NCBI RefSeq assembly: GCF_013267355.1
Contig: NZ_CP053985.1
Location: 62,001-126,000 of the forward strand
DNA length: 64,000 nucleotides
Direction of reading: 5' to 3'
Source: Achromobacter pestifer
GTDB lineage: Bacteria; Pseudomonadota; Gammaproteobacteria; Burkholderiales; Burkholderiaceae_B
Each line of letters opens with the position of its first letter. Position 1 is the stretch's first letter. Positions 1 through 10,575 of the stretch are shown piece by piece. Below the pieces are notes generated by a model. That model was not told where the DNA came from and searched no databases. It worked only from the letters and a program-made list of their open reading frames with translations. The translations under genes and the position numbers were made by a program.

Positions 1-295
1 CTGATGCGGCGCCGTCGTCCAGGTAGGTCGCGGCCAGGTTGACCAGGAAGTCGATGCGGCCGAAATGCGCTGCTGCGTCCGCCACGCCGCGCGCCAGCTG
101 CGCATCGTCGGCGATGTCCACCGGCCAGAAGCGCGTGCCGGCCGGATCGGCGGCGGCCACGCGTTCGCCGCCGGCCGCGTCGATATCGAACAGCGCCACG
201 CGCACGCCATAGGCACGCAGCCTGGCGACCACGCCCGCGCCGATCAGCGTGGCGCCGCCGGTCACGATGGCCACTTTGTTGTCCAGACCCTTCAT
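1..295 (-). CDS. SDR-family oxidoreductase (partial, 3' end outside window)
   Basis: This is the N-terminal part of a short-chain dehydrogenase/reductase; the gene runs off the left edge. It starts MKGLDNKVAIVTGGATLIGA, which gives the beta1 strand and the TGGxxxxG nucleotide-binding turn. Further on it has an acidic residue after beta2 (ALFDID), expected for NAD preference, and NLAAT in place of the usual NNAG. The catalytic Ser-Tyr-Lys lie outside the window, so the substrate cannot be inferred. It lies 179 bp downstream of the LysR gene on the same strand. Confidence 0.85.
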   Translation of the reverse strand, partial: MKGLDNKVAIVTGGATLIGAGVVARLRAYGVRVALFDIDAAGGERVAAADPAGTRFWPVDIADDAQLARGVADAAAHFGRIDFLVNLAATYLDDGAAS

Positions 296-474
296 CGCAT
301 CACCTCGCCGTTGGCTGATTGAGTGAGGCGAATACTGGCGCCGCGCGCCGCGGCCGCGTTAGCCGGATCCGGCCGACGCTATCCGCAAACTGCGTTTATT
401 CGAGGCAAGCTTGCGCCAGGTCCAATTGGCGTGTCCGGAAAATGCGGCGCCTGTCCGTTCCCTGCGGATGCAGG

Positions 475-1395
475 CTACGCGGCGGGCCGGGCGCGGCCCG
501 TCTTGCGCGAAGTCCGCGCATGCTCCTTGATCAGGCGCACGAAGCGCTGCACCTGGCGGCTGGGACGGTCAAAGCGCGAACGCACCAGGCTCAGCGACAA
601 GGGGATGGACTCGCGCAGCGGCCGCGTCACCACGCCGGGCCAGCCCTGCTGCCCGACCGAAAACTCGTCGACGATGGCCACGCCCGCCCCCACCCGCACC
701 AGGGCGCAGGCCAGTTCGGCGCGCACGATTTCCACGGCCGGATTCCAGCTGACGTTGGCGCGCTGCAAGGCCGCCGCCACCAGTTGCCCGAACGGGATGT
801 TGCGGTTGTAGAGGATCAGCCGGCACTCGGCCAGCTCGGCCAGGCTGACCGCCCGCCGCGCGGCCAGCGGATGGCCCTGCGGCAGGATGCAGACCATCTC
901 GCCCGTGGCCAGCGGCTCCACCACCAGGTTAGGATGGTCGATCGGCAGCACCGATACGGCCAGTTCCGCCTTGCGTCCCAGCAGCTCGTGCGCCATGTCG
1001 GACAGCAACGTGGTGTGGAACTTGAGCCTGACCTTGGGGTACAGCTCCATGTACTGCGCGATCACGGGCGGCACGAAGTTCAGGGCCAGGCTGGGGCTGG
1101 AACACAAGGTCAATGCGCCCTCCGGCCGCTCGGCCAGGTCGCGCGCCAGTTCATCGATGCGCAGGGCTTCGTCGAACAGCGGCCCCACCTCCTCGAACAG
1201 GCGCTGCGCTTCGGCAGTGGGCGTGAGCTTGCCCTTGTCGCGTTCGAACAATTGCAGGCCCAGGCTTTGCTCGGTATGCGCAATGAGGCGGCTGACCGCG
1301 GGCTGCGACACGAACAGCAGCTTGGCCGCGCCGTTCATGGAACCGGTCAGCATCACCGCCCGGAATACTTCCATCTGCCTGAGCTTGAAACGCAT
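475..1395 (-). CDS. LysR-family transcriptional regulator
   Basis: A 306-residue LysR regulator of normal length. The N-terminal winged helix-turn-helix (about residues 5-63) contains the typical stretch SMNGAAKLLFVSQPAVSRLI, followed by the linker helix and a periplasmic-binding-like effector domain. It is divergent from the dehydrogenase/Bug/DUF1185 operon that starts 126 bp away, the usual LysR arrangement, so that operon is the likely target. The inducer is unknown. The C-terminus is basic and proline-poor (residues 293-306), which is not diagnostic. Confidence 0.9.
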   Translation of the reverse strand: MRFKLRQMEVFRAVMLTGSMNGAAKLLFVSQPAVSRLIAHTEQSLGLQLFERDKGKLTPTAEAQRLFEEVGPLFDEALRIDELARDLAERPEGALTLCSSPSLALNFVPPVIAQYMELYPKVRLKFHTTLLSDMAHELLGRKAELAVSVLPIDHPNLVVEPLATGEMVCILPQGHPLAARRAVSLAELAECRLILYNRNIPFGQLVAAALQRANVSWNPAVEIVRAELACALVRVGAGVAIVDEFSVGQQGWPGVVTRPLRESIPLSLSLVRSRFDRPSRQVQRFVRLIKEHARTSRKTGRARPAA

Positions 1396-1520
1396 GGGTG
1401 ATCCGATAATCGTTTGTTATAACCCCTGGCCAACTTAGCATAAGCGCTGCAACCCCGCATTCATTAGCATCCCAGATGGCTCCTGGCGCGCTTTCCAGGA
1501 CGATTCGATAAAGGGAATGC

Positions 1521-2429
1521 ATGACACTCACCGTTGGATTCGTGGGCCTGGGCATGATGGGCCTGCCCATGCTGGAAAACCTCGCCCGCGGCGAGGAGCG
1601 CTACAACATCCTGGCGTATGACCGCGACCCCGCGCGCCTGGAACGCCTGGCGCACCACCCCGCCTGGAACCAGACGCTCAAGCCGGCCGCCGGCCTGCAG
1701 GCGCTGGCCGCCTGCGACGTGGTCGTCACCATGTTGCCCGACAGCGCCATCACCAACGCGGTGATCGAAGGCGAGAATGGACTGGCGGGCGTGATGCGCC
1801 CGGGTTCCGTGCTGCTGGACATGGGCTCGTCCAACCCGGCCGAAACGCTGCGGCTGGCGCCGCTGTTGCGCACGGCCGGCGTGACGCTCATCGACGCGCC
1901 GGTGTCGGGCGCGGTAGCCAAGGCGGCCGCCGGCACCTTGGCCATCATGGTGGGCGCCGATGCCGACGGCCTGGCGCGCGTGCGCCCCCTGCTCTCGCGC
2001 ATGGGCGCTTCGCTCATCCACACCGGCGCCGTGGGTTCCGCCCACGCCATGAAGGCGCTGAACAACTACGTCTACGCCGCCGGCCTGCTGGCGGCCAGCG
2101 AGGCGCTGTTGATCGCCCAGCGCATGGACCTGGACCTGGAGGTGTTCACCGACGTGCTCAACGCCTCCAGCGGCCGCAACGTCGCCACCGAAACCAAGCT
2201 GCGCCAGTTCATCGTGCCCGGCACCTACAACGGCGGCTTCGCCCTGGCGCTGATGGCCAAGGACCTGCGCACCGCGAACGGGCTGCAAGCACTGGCCGGC
2301 GTTCCCGCCACGCAGCTGTCGCTGTGCACGGCGCTGTGGCAGCGCGCGCTTGCGGACATGCCCGCAGGCGTGGACAACACCGAGATCCACCGCTACCTGC
2401 AACACCAGGAAACTCCGGCATCGACCTGA
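1521..2429 (+). CDS. NAD(P)-dependent beta-hydroxyacid dehydrogenase (3-hydroxyisobutyrate dehydrogenase family)
   Basis: A 302-residue soluble oxidoreductase that should oxidise a beta-hydroxy acid or reduce a semialdehyde. It shows the Rossmann motif GFVGLGMMGLPM at the N-terminus, the family signature DAPVSGAVAKAAAGTL near residue 130, and the KALNNYVYAAGLLAASEAL helix that carries the catalytic lysine near residue 175. AGGGA precedes the start codon. It is the first gene of an operon with a Bug receptor 42 bp downstream and a DUF1185 gene, which points to uptake and use of a small organic acid. The substrate (hydroxyisobutyrate, tartronate semialdehyde or other) cannot be fixed from sequence. 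Confidence 0.9.
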   Translation: MTLTVGFVGLGMMGLPMLENLARGEERYNILAYDRDPARLERLAHHPAWNQTLKPAAGLQALAACDVVVTMLPDSAITNAVIEGENGLAGVMRPGSVLLDMGSSNPAETLRLAPLLRTAGVTLIDAPVSGAVAKAAAGTLAIMVGADADGLARVRPLLSRMGASLIHTGAVGSAHAMKALNNYVYAAGLLAASEALLIAQRMDLDLEVFTDVLNASSGRNVATETKLRQFIVPGTYNGGFALALMAKDLRTANGLQALAGVPATQLSLCTALWQRALADMPAGVDNTEIHRYLQHQETPAST

Positions 2430-2471
2430 AGCCCCGGACGCCAACAACAACGACATCCACAGGAGACAAGC

Positions 2472-3431
2472 ATGAAACGATCCGCCGCCGCGCTAGCGCT
2501 GGCGCTGGGCGCGCCGTTCGCGCCCGCTGGCGCCGCGGGCTATCCCGACCACCCCATCCGCATGGTCGTGCCATTCCCGCCGGGCAGCATCACCGACGTG
2601 GTGGCGCGCAGCCTGGGACGCGCCATGGCCGATGACCTGGGCCAACCCGTGGTGGTGGAGAACAAGCCCGGCGCCAACGGCATCATCGGCACCCACGACG
2701 TGGCCCGCGCCAAGCCCGACGGCTACACCCTGGTGGTGGTCGGCGTGTCCACCGCGGCCAGCGGCGTGAGCCTGTTCAAGGATCTGCCCTACAACCCCGC
2801 CACCGACCTCTCACCCATCGGCGCCGTCGCCGAAACCCCCTACCTGCTGGTGGGTTCGCCGCGCATGCCCGGCACCAAGGTCTCCGACCTGTATGCCTAT
2901 GGCGCCCAGCATCCGGGCAAGCTGACCTATGCCTATGGTTCGGGCAGCGCGCAGGTGTTCGGCGCCAAGCTGGCGGCCATGGGCAAGATCAACGTCACGC
3001 CGGTGCCCTATCGCGGTGGTCCGCAGGCGCTGACCGACGTCATCGGCGGCACCGTCGACCTTACCTTCACCGACCTGGCCAACGGCCTGCAACAGGCGCG
3101 CGCCGGCAAGGTCAAGACCTACGGGGTCAGCACCCCCGAACGCTTTCCGCTGGCCCCGGACATCCCCACGCTCAATGAAACCGGCGCCGCCGGCTTCGAC
3201 CTGACCGTGTGGTTCGGCCTGATGGGCCCGGCCGGCCTGCCCGCGCCCGTGGTCGAACGTCTGTCGCAATCGTTGGGCAAGGCCCTCGCCAACGATGAAC
3301 TCAGGCAGACCTATGAACGCCAGGGCCTGACCGTCAAGCAACAGACCCCGGCCGAATTCGGCGGCTTCGTGCGCGCCGAGATCGACAAATGGGCGGCCAT
3401 CGTCAAGGAAACCGGCATTCCGCCGCAATAG
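2472..3431 (+). CDS. Bug-family (TctC) tripartite tricarboxylate transporter substrate-binding protein
   Basis: A 319-residue periplasmic solute receptor of the Bug family, which is greatly expanded in Bordetella and Achromobacter. The signal peptide covers about residues 1-22 and ends in AGAAG. The mature protein opens with YPDHPIRMVVPFPPGSITDV, and VVVENKPGANGIIGT is the second family signature. AGGAGA lies 7 nt before ATG. No TctA/TctB membrane subunits are present, as is usual for orphan Bug receptors, so it probably borrows a permease encoded elsewhere or acts as a sensor. The ligand is unknown, probably a carboxylate. Confidence 0.93.
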   Translation: MKRSAAALALALGAPFAPAGAAGYPDHPIRMVVPFPPGSITDVVARSLGRAMADDLGQPVVVENKPGANGIIGTHDVARAKPDGYTLVVVGVSTAASGVSLFKDLPYNPATDLSPIGAVAETPYLLVGSPRMPGTKVSDLYAYGAQHPGKLTYAYGSGSAQVFGAKLAAMGKINVTPVPYRGGPQALTDVIGGTVDLTFTDLANGLQQARAGKVKTYGVSTPERFPLAPDIPTLNETGAAGFDLTVWFGLMGPAGLPAPVVERLSQSLGKALANDELRQTYERQGLTVKQQTPAEFGGFVRAEIDKWAAIVKETGIPPQ

Positions 3432-3467
3432 AACGCGCTCTTTCAACCGCTACCAGGAATTCCCCGC

Positions 3468-4049
3468 ATGTCGCTGATCGATATCCGCAAACGCTGCCTC
3501 ATCGTCGAGACCACTTACCACGAGAACGGCCCTGCGCCCGAGCGGCCGCTTACGCTTGCCGCCGCCTGCGCCGTCATCCGCAATCCCTATGCCGGCCGCT
3601 ACGAGCCGGACCTCATGCCCTTCATGGCCGAACTGCGCAGCCTGGGCACGCTGCTGGCGACAGAACTGGTCGAGACGCTGGGCGGCAAGGACAAGATCGA
3701 GGTCTACAGCAAAGCCGCCATCGTCGGGCTGGACGGCGAAATGGAACATGGCGCGGTCTGGCATGAGGCCGGCGGCTGGGCCATGCGCAGCGTGCTGGGC
3801 GAACCCCGCGCCATGGTGCCCGCCGTCAAGGCCGTGGCCGTGGCCGGCTACCGCATGATGGTGCCGGTGCACTACATCCATGCATCGTATGTGCGCAGCC
3901 ATTTCAACAGCATCGAGATCGGCATCCAGGATGCGCCGCGCGCCAACGAGATCCTGTTCGCCCTGGTCATGGGCACGGGCGGCCGGGTGCATTCGCGGCT
4001 GGGCGGACTGACCAAGGAAGCGGTGGCCGTGCACGACGGACAGCGCTAG
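3468..4049 (+). CDS. DUF1185 amino-acid-synthesis-family protein
   Basis: A 193-residue cytosolic protein that I recognise as the DUF1185 ('amino acid synthesis') family, common in Bordetella relatives and without an established reaction. Visible conserved-looking stretches are RNPYAGRYEPDL, GKAAIVGLDGEMEHGAVWH (near residue 83) and IGIQDAPRANEI. It is the third gene of the dehydrogenase/Bug operon, 36 bp after the receptor, so it probably acts in catabolism of the imported compound. It ends only 7 bp from the convergent gntR gene. Confidence 0.8.
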   Translation: MSLIDIRKRCLIVETTYHENGPAPERPLTLAAACAVIRNPYAGRYEPDLMPFMAELRSLGTLLATELVETLGGKDKIEVYSKAAIVGLDGEMEHGAVWHEAGGWAMRSVLGEPRAMVPAVKAVAVAGYRMMVPVHYIHASYVRSHFNSIEIGIQDAPRANEILFALVMGTGGRVHSRLGGLTKEAVAVHDGQR

Positions 4050-4056
4050 GGGGGGC

Positions 4057-4746
4057 TCAGGCGCCGGGGATCGTCAGCGACAGTCCCGCGCGGTCGGCCA
4101 CGTTGCAGATGTGGGCGCGCATGGCGCGGCGTGCGGCTTCGGCCGACCCGGTGGCCAGCGCGTCGATGATGGCCGCGTGTTCGTATATCGGCTCGCGCAC
4201 GCGCGCCGGATCGGCGAACGCGACCTGCCGGCTGCCGTCCACTACTTCGGCGATGTTCTCGGCCAGGTCCAGCAGCATGGGACTGCCGGCGATCTCGTAC
4301 AGGCAGGCATGGAAGGCGCGGTCGCCTTCCGACATGGCCACCAGGTCGCCGGCGTCGGCGGCCTGTTCCATGTGCGTGATGGTGGCGCGCAAGCGGGCAA
4401 GCCCCGCCTGGGTCACGACGCCGGCGGCCAGGCCAGCGGCCAGTTCCTCCAGCTGGTTGCGCACCAGGTAGACGTCCCGCAAGGCGTAGCGGCCCTGGAA
4501 GCGCCAGCGGCCGTAAGCGCTGCCCAGGCCTTTTTCGCCGGGCCGGGCAATGAATACGCCGCGGCCGGCTTCGCTGCGCAGCAGCCCCAGCCCTTCGAGC
4601 ATGGTGATGGCCTCGCGCAGCGAGGCGCGGCTCACGCCCAGTTCCTCGGCCAGCTGGCGCTGCCCCGGCAGCTTGCCGGCCTCGGCCCAATCGCGCTGGC
4701 GGATGCGGGCCTGCAACTGCTGGGCTATGTGTTCGACGGTGTTCAT
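4057..4746 (-). CDS. FadR/GntR-family transcriptional regulator (FCD domain)
   Basis: A 229-residue GntR regulator. The winged helix (about 1-72) contains GQRQLAEELGVSRASLREAI, followed by an all-helical FCD ligand domain with DRAFHACLYEIAGSPML and, near the C-terminus, a histidine typical of FCD metal sites (EHAAIIDAL, RAHI). It is divergent from the amidase/ABC-importer genes. A palindrome of FadR-subfamily type lies between them at 4831-4847 and recurs before the importer at 6550-6566, so this protein most likely represses both units and is released by the imported substrate or a breakdown product. Confidence 0.92.
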   Translation of the reverse strand: MNTVEHIAQQLQARIRQRDWAEAGKLPGQRQLAEELGVSRASLREAITMLEGLGLLRSEAGRGVFIARPGEKGLGSAYGRWRFQGRYALRDVYLVRNQLEELAAGLAAGVVTQAGLARLRATITHMEQAADAGDLVAMSEGDRAFHACLYEIAGSPMLLDLAENIAEVVDGSRQVAFADPARVREPIYEHAAIIDALATGSAEAARRAMRAHICNVADRAGLSLTIPGA

Positions 4747-4794
4747 CGCGGAATTCTCAAGGCGTGGGCGCGCGGCGGCCGCCCCGGTTTGGCG

Positions 4795-4823
4795 TTGACA
4801 GCCATATACTGCCTGGGCATTAT
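4795..4823 (+). promoter_or_regulatory. Predicted sigma-70 promoter for the amidase
   Basis: TTGACA (4795-4800), a 17-bp spacer and CATTAT (4818-4823) give a perfect -35 and a 4/6 -10 box facing the amidase. The predicted start of transcription falls at about 4830, at the edge of the GntR operator. Confidence 0.6.
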
Positions 4824-4830
4824 GACATTC

Positions 4831-4847
4831 AACTGGTCTGACCGGTT
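4831..4847. promoter_or_regulatory. FadR-type GntR operator 1
   Basis: The 17-bp sequence AACTGGTCTGACCGGTT is a palindrome with one mismatched position and fits the FadR-subfamily pattern of CTGGTC-N-GACC. It lies immediately after the predicted -10 box, where a bound repressor would block initiation. A near-identical copy occurs at 6550. Confidence 0.72.
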
Positions 4848-4921
4848 AGGATAAAGCCGTACTGCAAAGCGCCCCGGCACAGCCGCGGGCCCCTCGCACT
4901 TTCTTGTACATAGCGCCGCTC

Positions 4922-6493
<1,572 letters not shown>

Positions 6494-6549
6494 CGCCGCC
6501 TCCGAGGCCGGCGCCAGCGCCGGTCCCGGCCTCCATGCTGGTAAGCCCT

Positions 6550-6566
6550 AACTGGTCAGACCGGTA
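6550..6566. promoter_or_regulatory. FadR-type GntR operator 2
   Basis: AACTGGTCAGACCGGTA matches operator 1 at 15 of 17 positions and keeps the same dyad. It lies 96 bp before the ABC-transporter receptor gene, just after a GC-rich hairpin (6504-6533) that may end the amidase transcript. It suggests that the importer has its own GntR-controlled promoter; I see no convincing -35/-10 pair beside it. Confidence 0.68.
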
Positions 6567-6661
6567 CTACAAGACTACAAACAAGCAGAGTTCCCGCCCG
6601 CCGACGCCTCGCCCGCGCGAGCGACGGCATCGCCGTTGATCCTTTCCAAAAGGAAACCACG

Positions 6662-7870
6662 ATGAAACTGCTTCGCTTAGCCGCAGCCGTATCCGCGGTC
6701 GTACTTGCCTCTGCCGCCCACGGCGCCGATCCTGTCGTCATCGGCGTGAGCATCGCGCAATCCCCGCCCGGCTCGGTGGTGCAAGGCACGCAGGTGAAGG
6801 ATGGCGTGGAGATCATCGCCAAGATGATCAACGACAAGGGCGGCGTGCTGGGCCGGCCGCTGAAAATCATCTACGAAGACAATCAGGGCATTCCGGAAAA
6901 GGGCCGCGCGGCCGCCGAAAAACTGATCTCGCGCGATAAGGTCGTGGCCGTGACGGGCGGCCACCAGAGCTCGGTCTGCCTGGCCGAGATCGAAGTCGCG
7001 CACCGCTACAAGGTGCCCTACGTCAATACCAATTGCTGGTCCGACGACGTGCGCGCCAAGGGCTATCCGGAAGTCTTCAATCCGGCCAACTACAACACCC
7101 GCGTCTCCAGCGCCATGGCCGACACCATCGCCGCGCTGAAGGTCAAGAGCGTGGTCGCCTTCGCCGAGAACACCGACTACGGCATCGGCCAGGCCAAGCT
7201 GCTGGGCGAATTCCTCAAGAAAACCGCGCCGCAGACCCAGTACAAATACATCGCGCTGGACCGCGCCGGCAAGGACTTCACCCCGGCCGTGCTGCCGCTG
7301 CGCGCCAATCCGCCCGAGCTGGTGGTCAACATCATGCTGCCGCCGGCCGCCTACATCCTGATGAACCAGCTCTACGAACAGGGCGTGGCGCCCAGCGCCA
7401 AGACCTGGTTCTACGACGGCGCAGGCATCGCCGACTATCCCGACTTCTGGAAGAACGTGAAGGAGGCGGGCAAGTACATGCTGGCCTTCGGCCTGTACCA
7501 CCCGCAGATGCCCATGCCGCAGATCGGCCTGGACGTGGCCGCCACCTACCAGAAGCAGGCCAAGACCGAACCCAACCGCCTGATCTTCCAGGCCGCGGAC
7601 TCGGTGCTGCTGATTGCCCGCGCGATCGAGGAAGCCAAGTCCACCGACAGCGCCGCCATCATCAAGGCGCTGCAAGGCATGCAGTTCGAAGGCGTGCGCG
7701 GCAAGTTCGGGTTCTCGCAGCAACCGGGCTACACCTACCAGCAGTGGGTCGACATTCCCTACGTCACCTATCAGCTGACGGAAGTCGACCAGCCGCTGAG
7801 CAAGACCACGCTGATCCAGGCCACCGGCCAGCCGCTGCAGGTCGACAAACTGGTGAAACCCGCCAAATAA
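6662..7870 (+). CDS. ABC transporter substrate-binding protein, LivJ/amide type
   Basis: A 402-residue periplasmic binding protein (Peripla_BP_6 fold) feeding the following Liv-type permease. The signal peptide is about residues 1-21, ending SAAHGA. The mature part begins DPVVIGVSIAQSPPGS, and VVAVTGGHQSSVCLAEIEVA carries the usual hinge and ligand contact region. AAAGGAAA precedes ATG. It heads the importer genes and follows the amidase by 168 bp. The pairing with an amidase and a ureidoglycolate lyase-like gene suggests an amide, urea derivative or ureide as ligand rather than branched-chain amino acids, but this is inferred from context. Confidence 0.92.
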   Translation: MKLLRLAAAVSAVVLASAAHGADPVVIGVSIAQSPPGSVVQGTQVKDGVEIIAKMINDKGGVLGRPLKIIYEDNQGIPEKGRAAAEKLISRDKVVAVTGGHQSSVCLAEIEVAHRYKVPYVNTNCWSDDVRAKGYPEVFNPANYNTRVSSAMADTIAALKVKSVVAFAENTDYGIGQAKLLGEFLKKTAPQTQYKYIALDRAGKDFTPAVLPLRANPPELVVNIMLPPAAYILMNQLYEQGVAPSAKTWFYDGAGIADYPDFWKNVKEAGKYMLAFGLYHPQMPMPQIGLDVAATYQKQAKTEPNRLIFQAADSVLLIARAIEEAKSTDSAAIIKALQGMQFEGVRGKFGFSQQPGYTYQQWVDIPYVTYQLTEVDQPLSKTTLIQATGQPLQVDKLVKPAK

Positions 7871-7964
7871 ATGGCTGTGCCGCCACGCTGCGCCTTCTGC
7901 TTGCCCCAAGATAGCTGACCGCGATGCACGCCGGGGCCAGGCCCCCGGCGCCAGGGAGAATCGA

Positions 7965-8855
7965 GTGCTGGCATTGGACCTGTTCGTCAACGGCCTGATC
8001 ATCGGCCTGTACTACGCGCTGATGGCGGTCGGCCTGACCATGATCTTCGGCATCCTGAAGGTCGTGAACTTCGCCCATGGCGAGTTCTACATGATAGGCG
8101 CCTACACCTACACGCTGGTGTCGCTGGCGCTGGGCGTGCCGCCCTGGCTGGCGCTGCCCGTCGCGGCCGCCGCCGGCGCGCTGCTGGGCTGGGCCACGGA
8201 GCGCTGGCTGATGCGCCCGCTGTACGCGGGCTACGGCTCCTGGGGGCTGATGAAGGACGAGTACGCGGTGGTGGTCACCTTCGGCCTGTCGCTGCTGCTG
8301 ATCAATCTGGTCGACAAGGTGGTGGGCCCCTACCCCATGCGCGGCCCGGCCTTGTCGGACGTGACGCGCATGGCCGTCGGCCCCTTCATGATGAGCGGCC
8401 AGAAGCTGATCACGGCGGGCCTGTCCATCGTGCTGCTGATCGGGCTGGCGCTGTTCATCAAGCGCTCGCTGTGGGGCCGGCAGGTGCAGGCGGTGGCGCA
8501 GAACCGGCTGGGCGCTTCCATCGCCGGCATCGACACGGCGCGCGCCAGCAGCATCATCTTCATGGCCTCCGGCGTGCTGGCGGCACTGGCTGGCGCGCTG
8601 CTGGCGCCGGTCATCAATCCGGCGCCGGACGTGGGCGCGTTTCCGGCCATCAAGTCCTATGTGATCGTGGTGATAGGCGGCATGGGTTCGATCCCCGGCA
8701 GCATCGTGGCGGCGCTGGCGCTGGGCGTGCTGGAGAGCTTCGGCGCGGTCTACCTGTCCTATGACTACCGCGACACCTTCGGCCTGGCGCTCTTGATCCT
8801 GATCCTGCTGTTCCGGCCCAAGGGCCTGTTCGGCGAACGCGCGCGGGAGGTCTGA
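7965..8855 (+). CDS. ABC transporter permease, LivH type
   Basis: A 296-residue inner-membrane permease with about eight hydrophobic segments. It starts at GTG (LALDLFVNGLIIGLYYALMA) with GGGAGAA just upstream. The stretch GLTMIFGILKVVNFAHGEFYM is the LivH-type motif, and AVAQNRLGASIAGID is the cytoplasmic coupling loop that contacts the ATPases. The next permease starts two bases after the stop codon, so the two are translated together and should form the heterodimeric channel. Confidence 0.93.
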   Translation: MLALDLFVNGLIIGLYYALMAVGLTMIFGILKVVNFAHGEFYMIGAYTYTLVSLALGVPPWLALPVAAAAGALLGWATERWLMRPLYAGYGSWGLMKDEYAVVVTFGLSLLLINLVDKVVGPYPMRGPALSDVTRMAVGPFMMSGQKLITAGLSIVLLIGLALFIKRSLWGRQVQAVAQNRLGASIAGIDTARASSIIFMASGVLAALAGALLAPVINPAPDVGAFPAIKSYVIVVIGGMGSIPGSIVAALALGVLESFGAVYLSYDYRDTFGLALLILILLFRPKGLFGERAREV

Positions 8856-8857
8856 AC

Positions 8858-9838
8858 ATGGATCCGCTGGCCCATCCCAATCTGTTGCGCAACAAACTGA
8901 GCCAGGAAATGCGGCTGTCGCTGGCGTTCCTGGCGCTGCTGGCGCTGCTGCCGCTGGGCGTGTCCTCGCCCTACTGGCTGGGCGTGCTGATCGTCAGCAT
9001 GTACTTCGCCATGCTGGCCTGCGGCTGGAACCTGCTGGCGGGCTACGCCGGCCAGTTCTCGCTGGCGCCGGCCGCCTTCGCCATGCTGGGCGGCTATACC
9101 ACGGGCCTCTTGGCCTATCACTGGAAGGTGCCGCTGTGGCTGGGCCTGCCGCTGTCCGCGGTGGTGCCCGGACTGGTCGGGCTGGCGCTGGGCCGCATCG
9201 TGCTGCGGCTGTCGGGGCCCTACCTGGCGCTGACCACGCTGTCCTTCGCCGAGATCGTGCGCCTGGTGATCTACAACTCCATCGACTTCACGCGGGGCGA
9301 CCAGGGCCTGCACGTGCCGGCGCTGCTGGAAAGCCGCGTGGGCAACTACTATCTGTTCCTGGCCGCGCTGGCGGCGGTCACGCTGCTGATCTTCCTGCTG
9401 CTGCGGGCGCGGCCCGGCCGCTTCCTTCAAGCCATCCGCGACGACGAGATCGGCGCGGCCAGCCGGGGCATAGACGTGGTGCGCTACAAGACGCTGGCCT
9501 TCCTGGTCAGCTGCGCCATCTGCGGCTTCGCCGGCGGCCTGTACGGCACCTTCGCGCAGTTGGTCAGCCCGGAACTCGGCATCGTGACGCAGACTGGCAT
9601 GGTGATCGCCATGGTGGTGATCGGCGGCATGGGCACGCTGGTCGGGCCGTTGCTGGGCGCGGTGCTGGTGTACGTCGCGTCGGAACTGCTGCGCGACGTG
9701 GGCAACATCCAGATGATCGTGTTCGCGCTGCTGGTCATCATCTTCGCGCGCTTCTTCCGCGAAGGGCTGTGGGGCCTGGCGCGCCGCGCCTTCCTGCGCC
9801 GTTCCGGCGGCGCCAACACCAGCGCCAGGGGGGCCTGA
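8858..9838 (+). CDS. ABC transporter permease, LivM type
   Basis: A 326-residue inner-membrane permease, partner of the LivH-type gene. After a charged N-terminus it has repeated hydrophobic segments. MYFAMLACGWNLLAGYAGQF is the LivM signature, and IRDDEIGAASRGIDVVRYK is the coupling loop for the ABC ATPase. Its TGA stop shares an A with the ATG of the following ATPase (TGATG), so translation is coupled. Confidence 0.93.
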   Translation: MDPLAHPNLLRNKLSQEMRLSLAFLALLALLPLGVSSPYWLGVLIVSMYFAMLACGWNLLAGYAGQFSLAPAAFAMLGGYTTGLLAYHWKVPLWLGLPLSAVVPGLVGLALGRIVLRLSGPYLALTTLSFAEIVRLVIYNSIDFTRGDQGLHVPALLESRVGNYYLFLAALAAVTLLIFLLLRARPGRFLQAIRDDEIGAASRGIDVVRYKTLAFLVSCAICGFAGGLYGTFAQLVSPELGIVTQTGMVIAMVVIGGMGTLVGPLLGAVLVYVASELLRDVGNIQMIVFALLVIIFARFFREGLWGLARRAFLRRSGGANTSARGA

Positions 9839-10575
9839 TGGCACTGTTGCAGATCTCCGGCATACAGAAGCGTTTCGGCGGCCTGCTGGCCGTGAACGGC
9901 GCAGGCATGGACGTCGCCGACGGTGAGTTGCTGGGGCTGATCGGCCCCAACGGTTCCGGCAAGACCACCCTGCTCAACGTGCTGTCCGGCCACCTGGAGG
10001 CGGACGCGGGCCAGGTGCTGCTGGACGGCCGCAGCGTGATGGGCCTGAACCCCACCCAACTGACCCGGCTGGGCGTGCTGCGCATGTTCCAGATGACCCG
10101 CGTCTTCAACCGCGTCAGCGCCTACGACAACCTGATCGTGTGCGGGCTGGCCATGGGCCTGCACGAGGCGGCCGCCAGCCGCCGCGCGCTGGAACTGCTG
10201 GAAGAGCTGAAGCTGGTGCACGTCATGCACCTGGATGCCGGCCAGTTATCGGGCGGACAGAAAAAGCTGCTGGAGTTCGGCGCCTGCTTCATGGCGACGC
10301 CGCGCATCGCGCTGCTGGACGAGCCCTTCGCCGCGGTGCATCCGGTCATGAAGGAAACCATGTCGGAATTCATCCGCCGCCGCAACCAGAGCGGCCAGAC
10401 CTTCATCCTGGTCAGCCACGACATGCCGGTGGTGGTGGACCTGTGTCCGCGCTCGGTCTGCATGAACGCCGGCCGCGTGCTGGCCGACGGCCCCACGCAA
10501 CAGGTGCTGCGCGAACCCGCGGTGATCGAAGCCTATCTGGGCGAACAGGGACAAGAGGAGCAGGACCATGCCTGA
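9838..10575 (+). CDS. ABC transporter ATP-binding protein, LivG type
   Basis: A 245-residue cytosolic ATPase. Walker A is GPNGSGKTT (about residue 39), the signature is LSGGQKKLLEFG, Walker B is IALLDEP, and the switch histidine is in LVSHDM. The D-loop region reads FAAVHP rather than the usual xAGLxP, a small departure from typical LivG. The start is fixed by the overlap with the livM stop; an upstream in-frame extension to 9136 lies inside livM and is not credible. Confidence 0.93.
   Translation: MALLQISGIQKRFGGLLAVNGAGMDVADGELLGLIGPNGSGKTTLLNVLSGHLEADAGQVLLDGRSVMGLNPTQLTRLGVLRMFQMTRVFNRVSAYDNLIVCGLAMGLHEAAASRRALELLEELKLVHVMHLDAGQLSGGQKKLLEFGACFMATPRIALLDEPFAAVHPVMKETMSEFIRRRNQSGQTFILVSHDMPVVVDLCPRSVCMNAGRVLADGPTQQVLREPAVIEAYLGEQGQEEQDHA

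Noticed and set aside
1396..1520. LysR box in the first divergent interval
   Set aside because: Only a weak partial dyad (ATAATC...TTATAA) was seen, not strong enough to list as a site.
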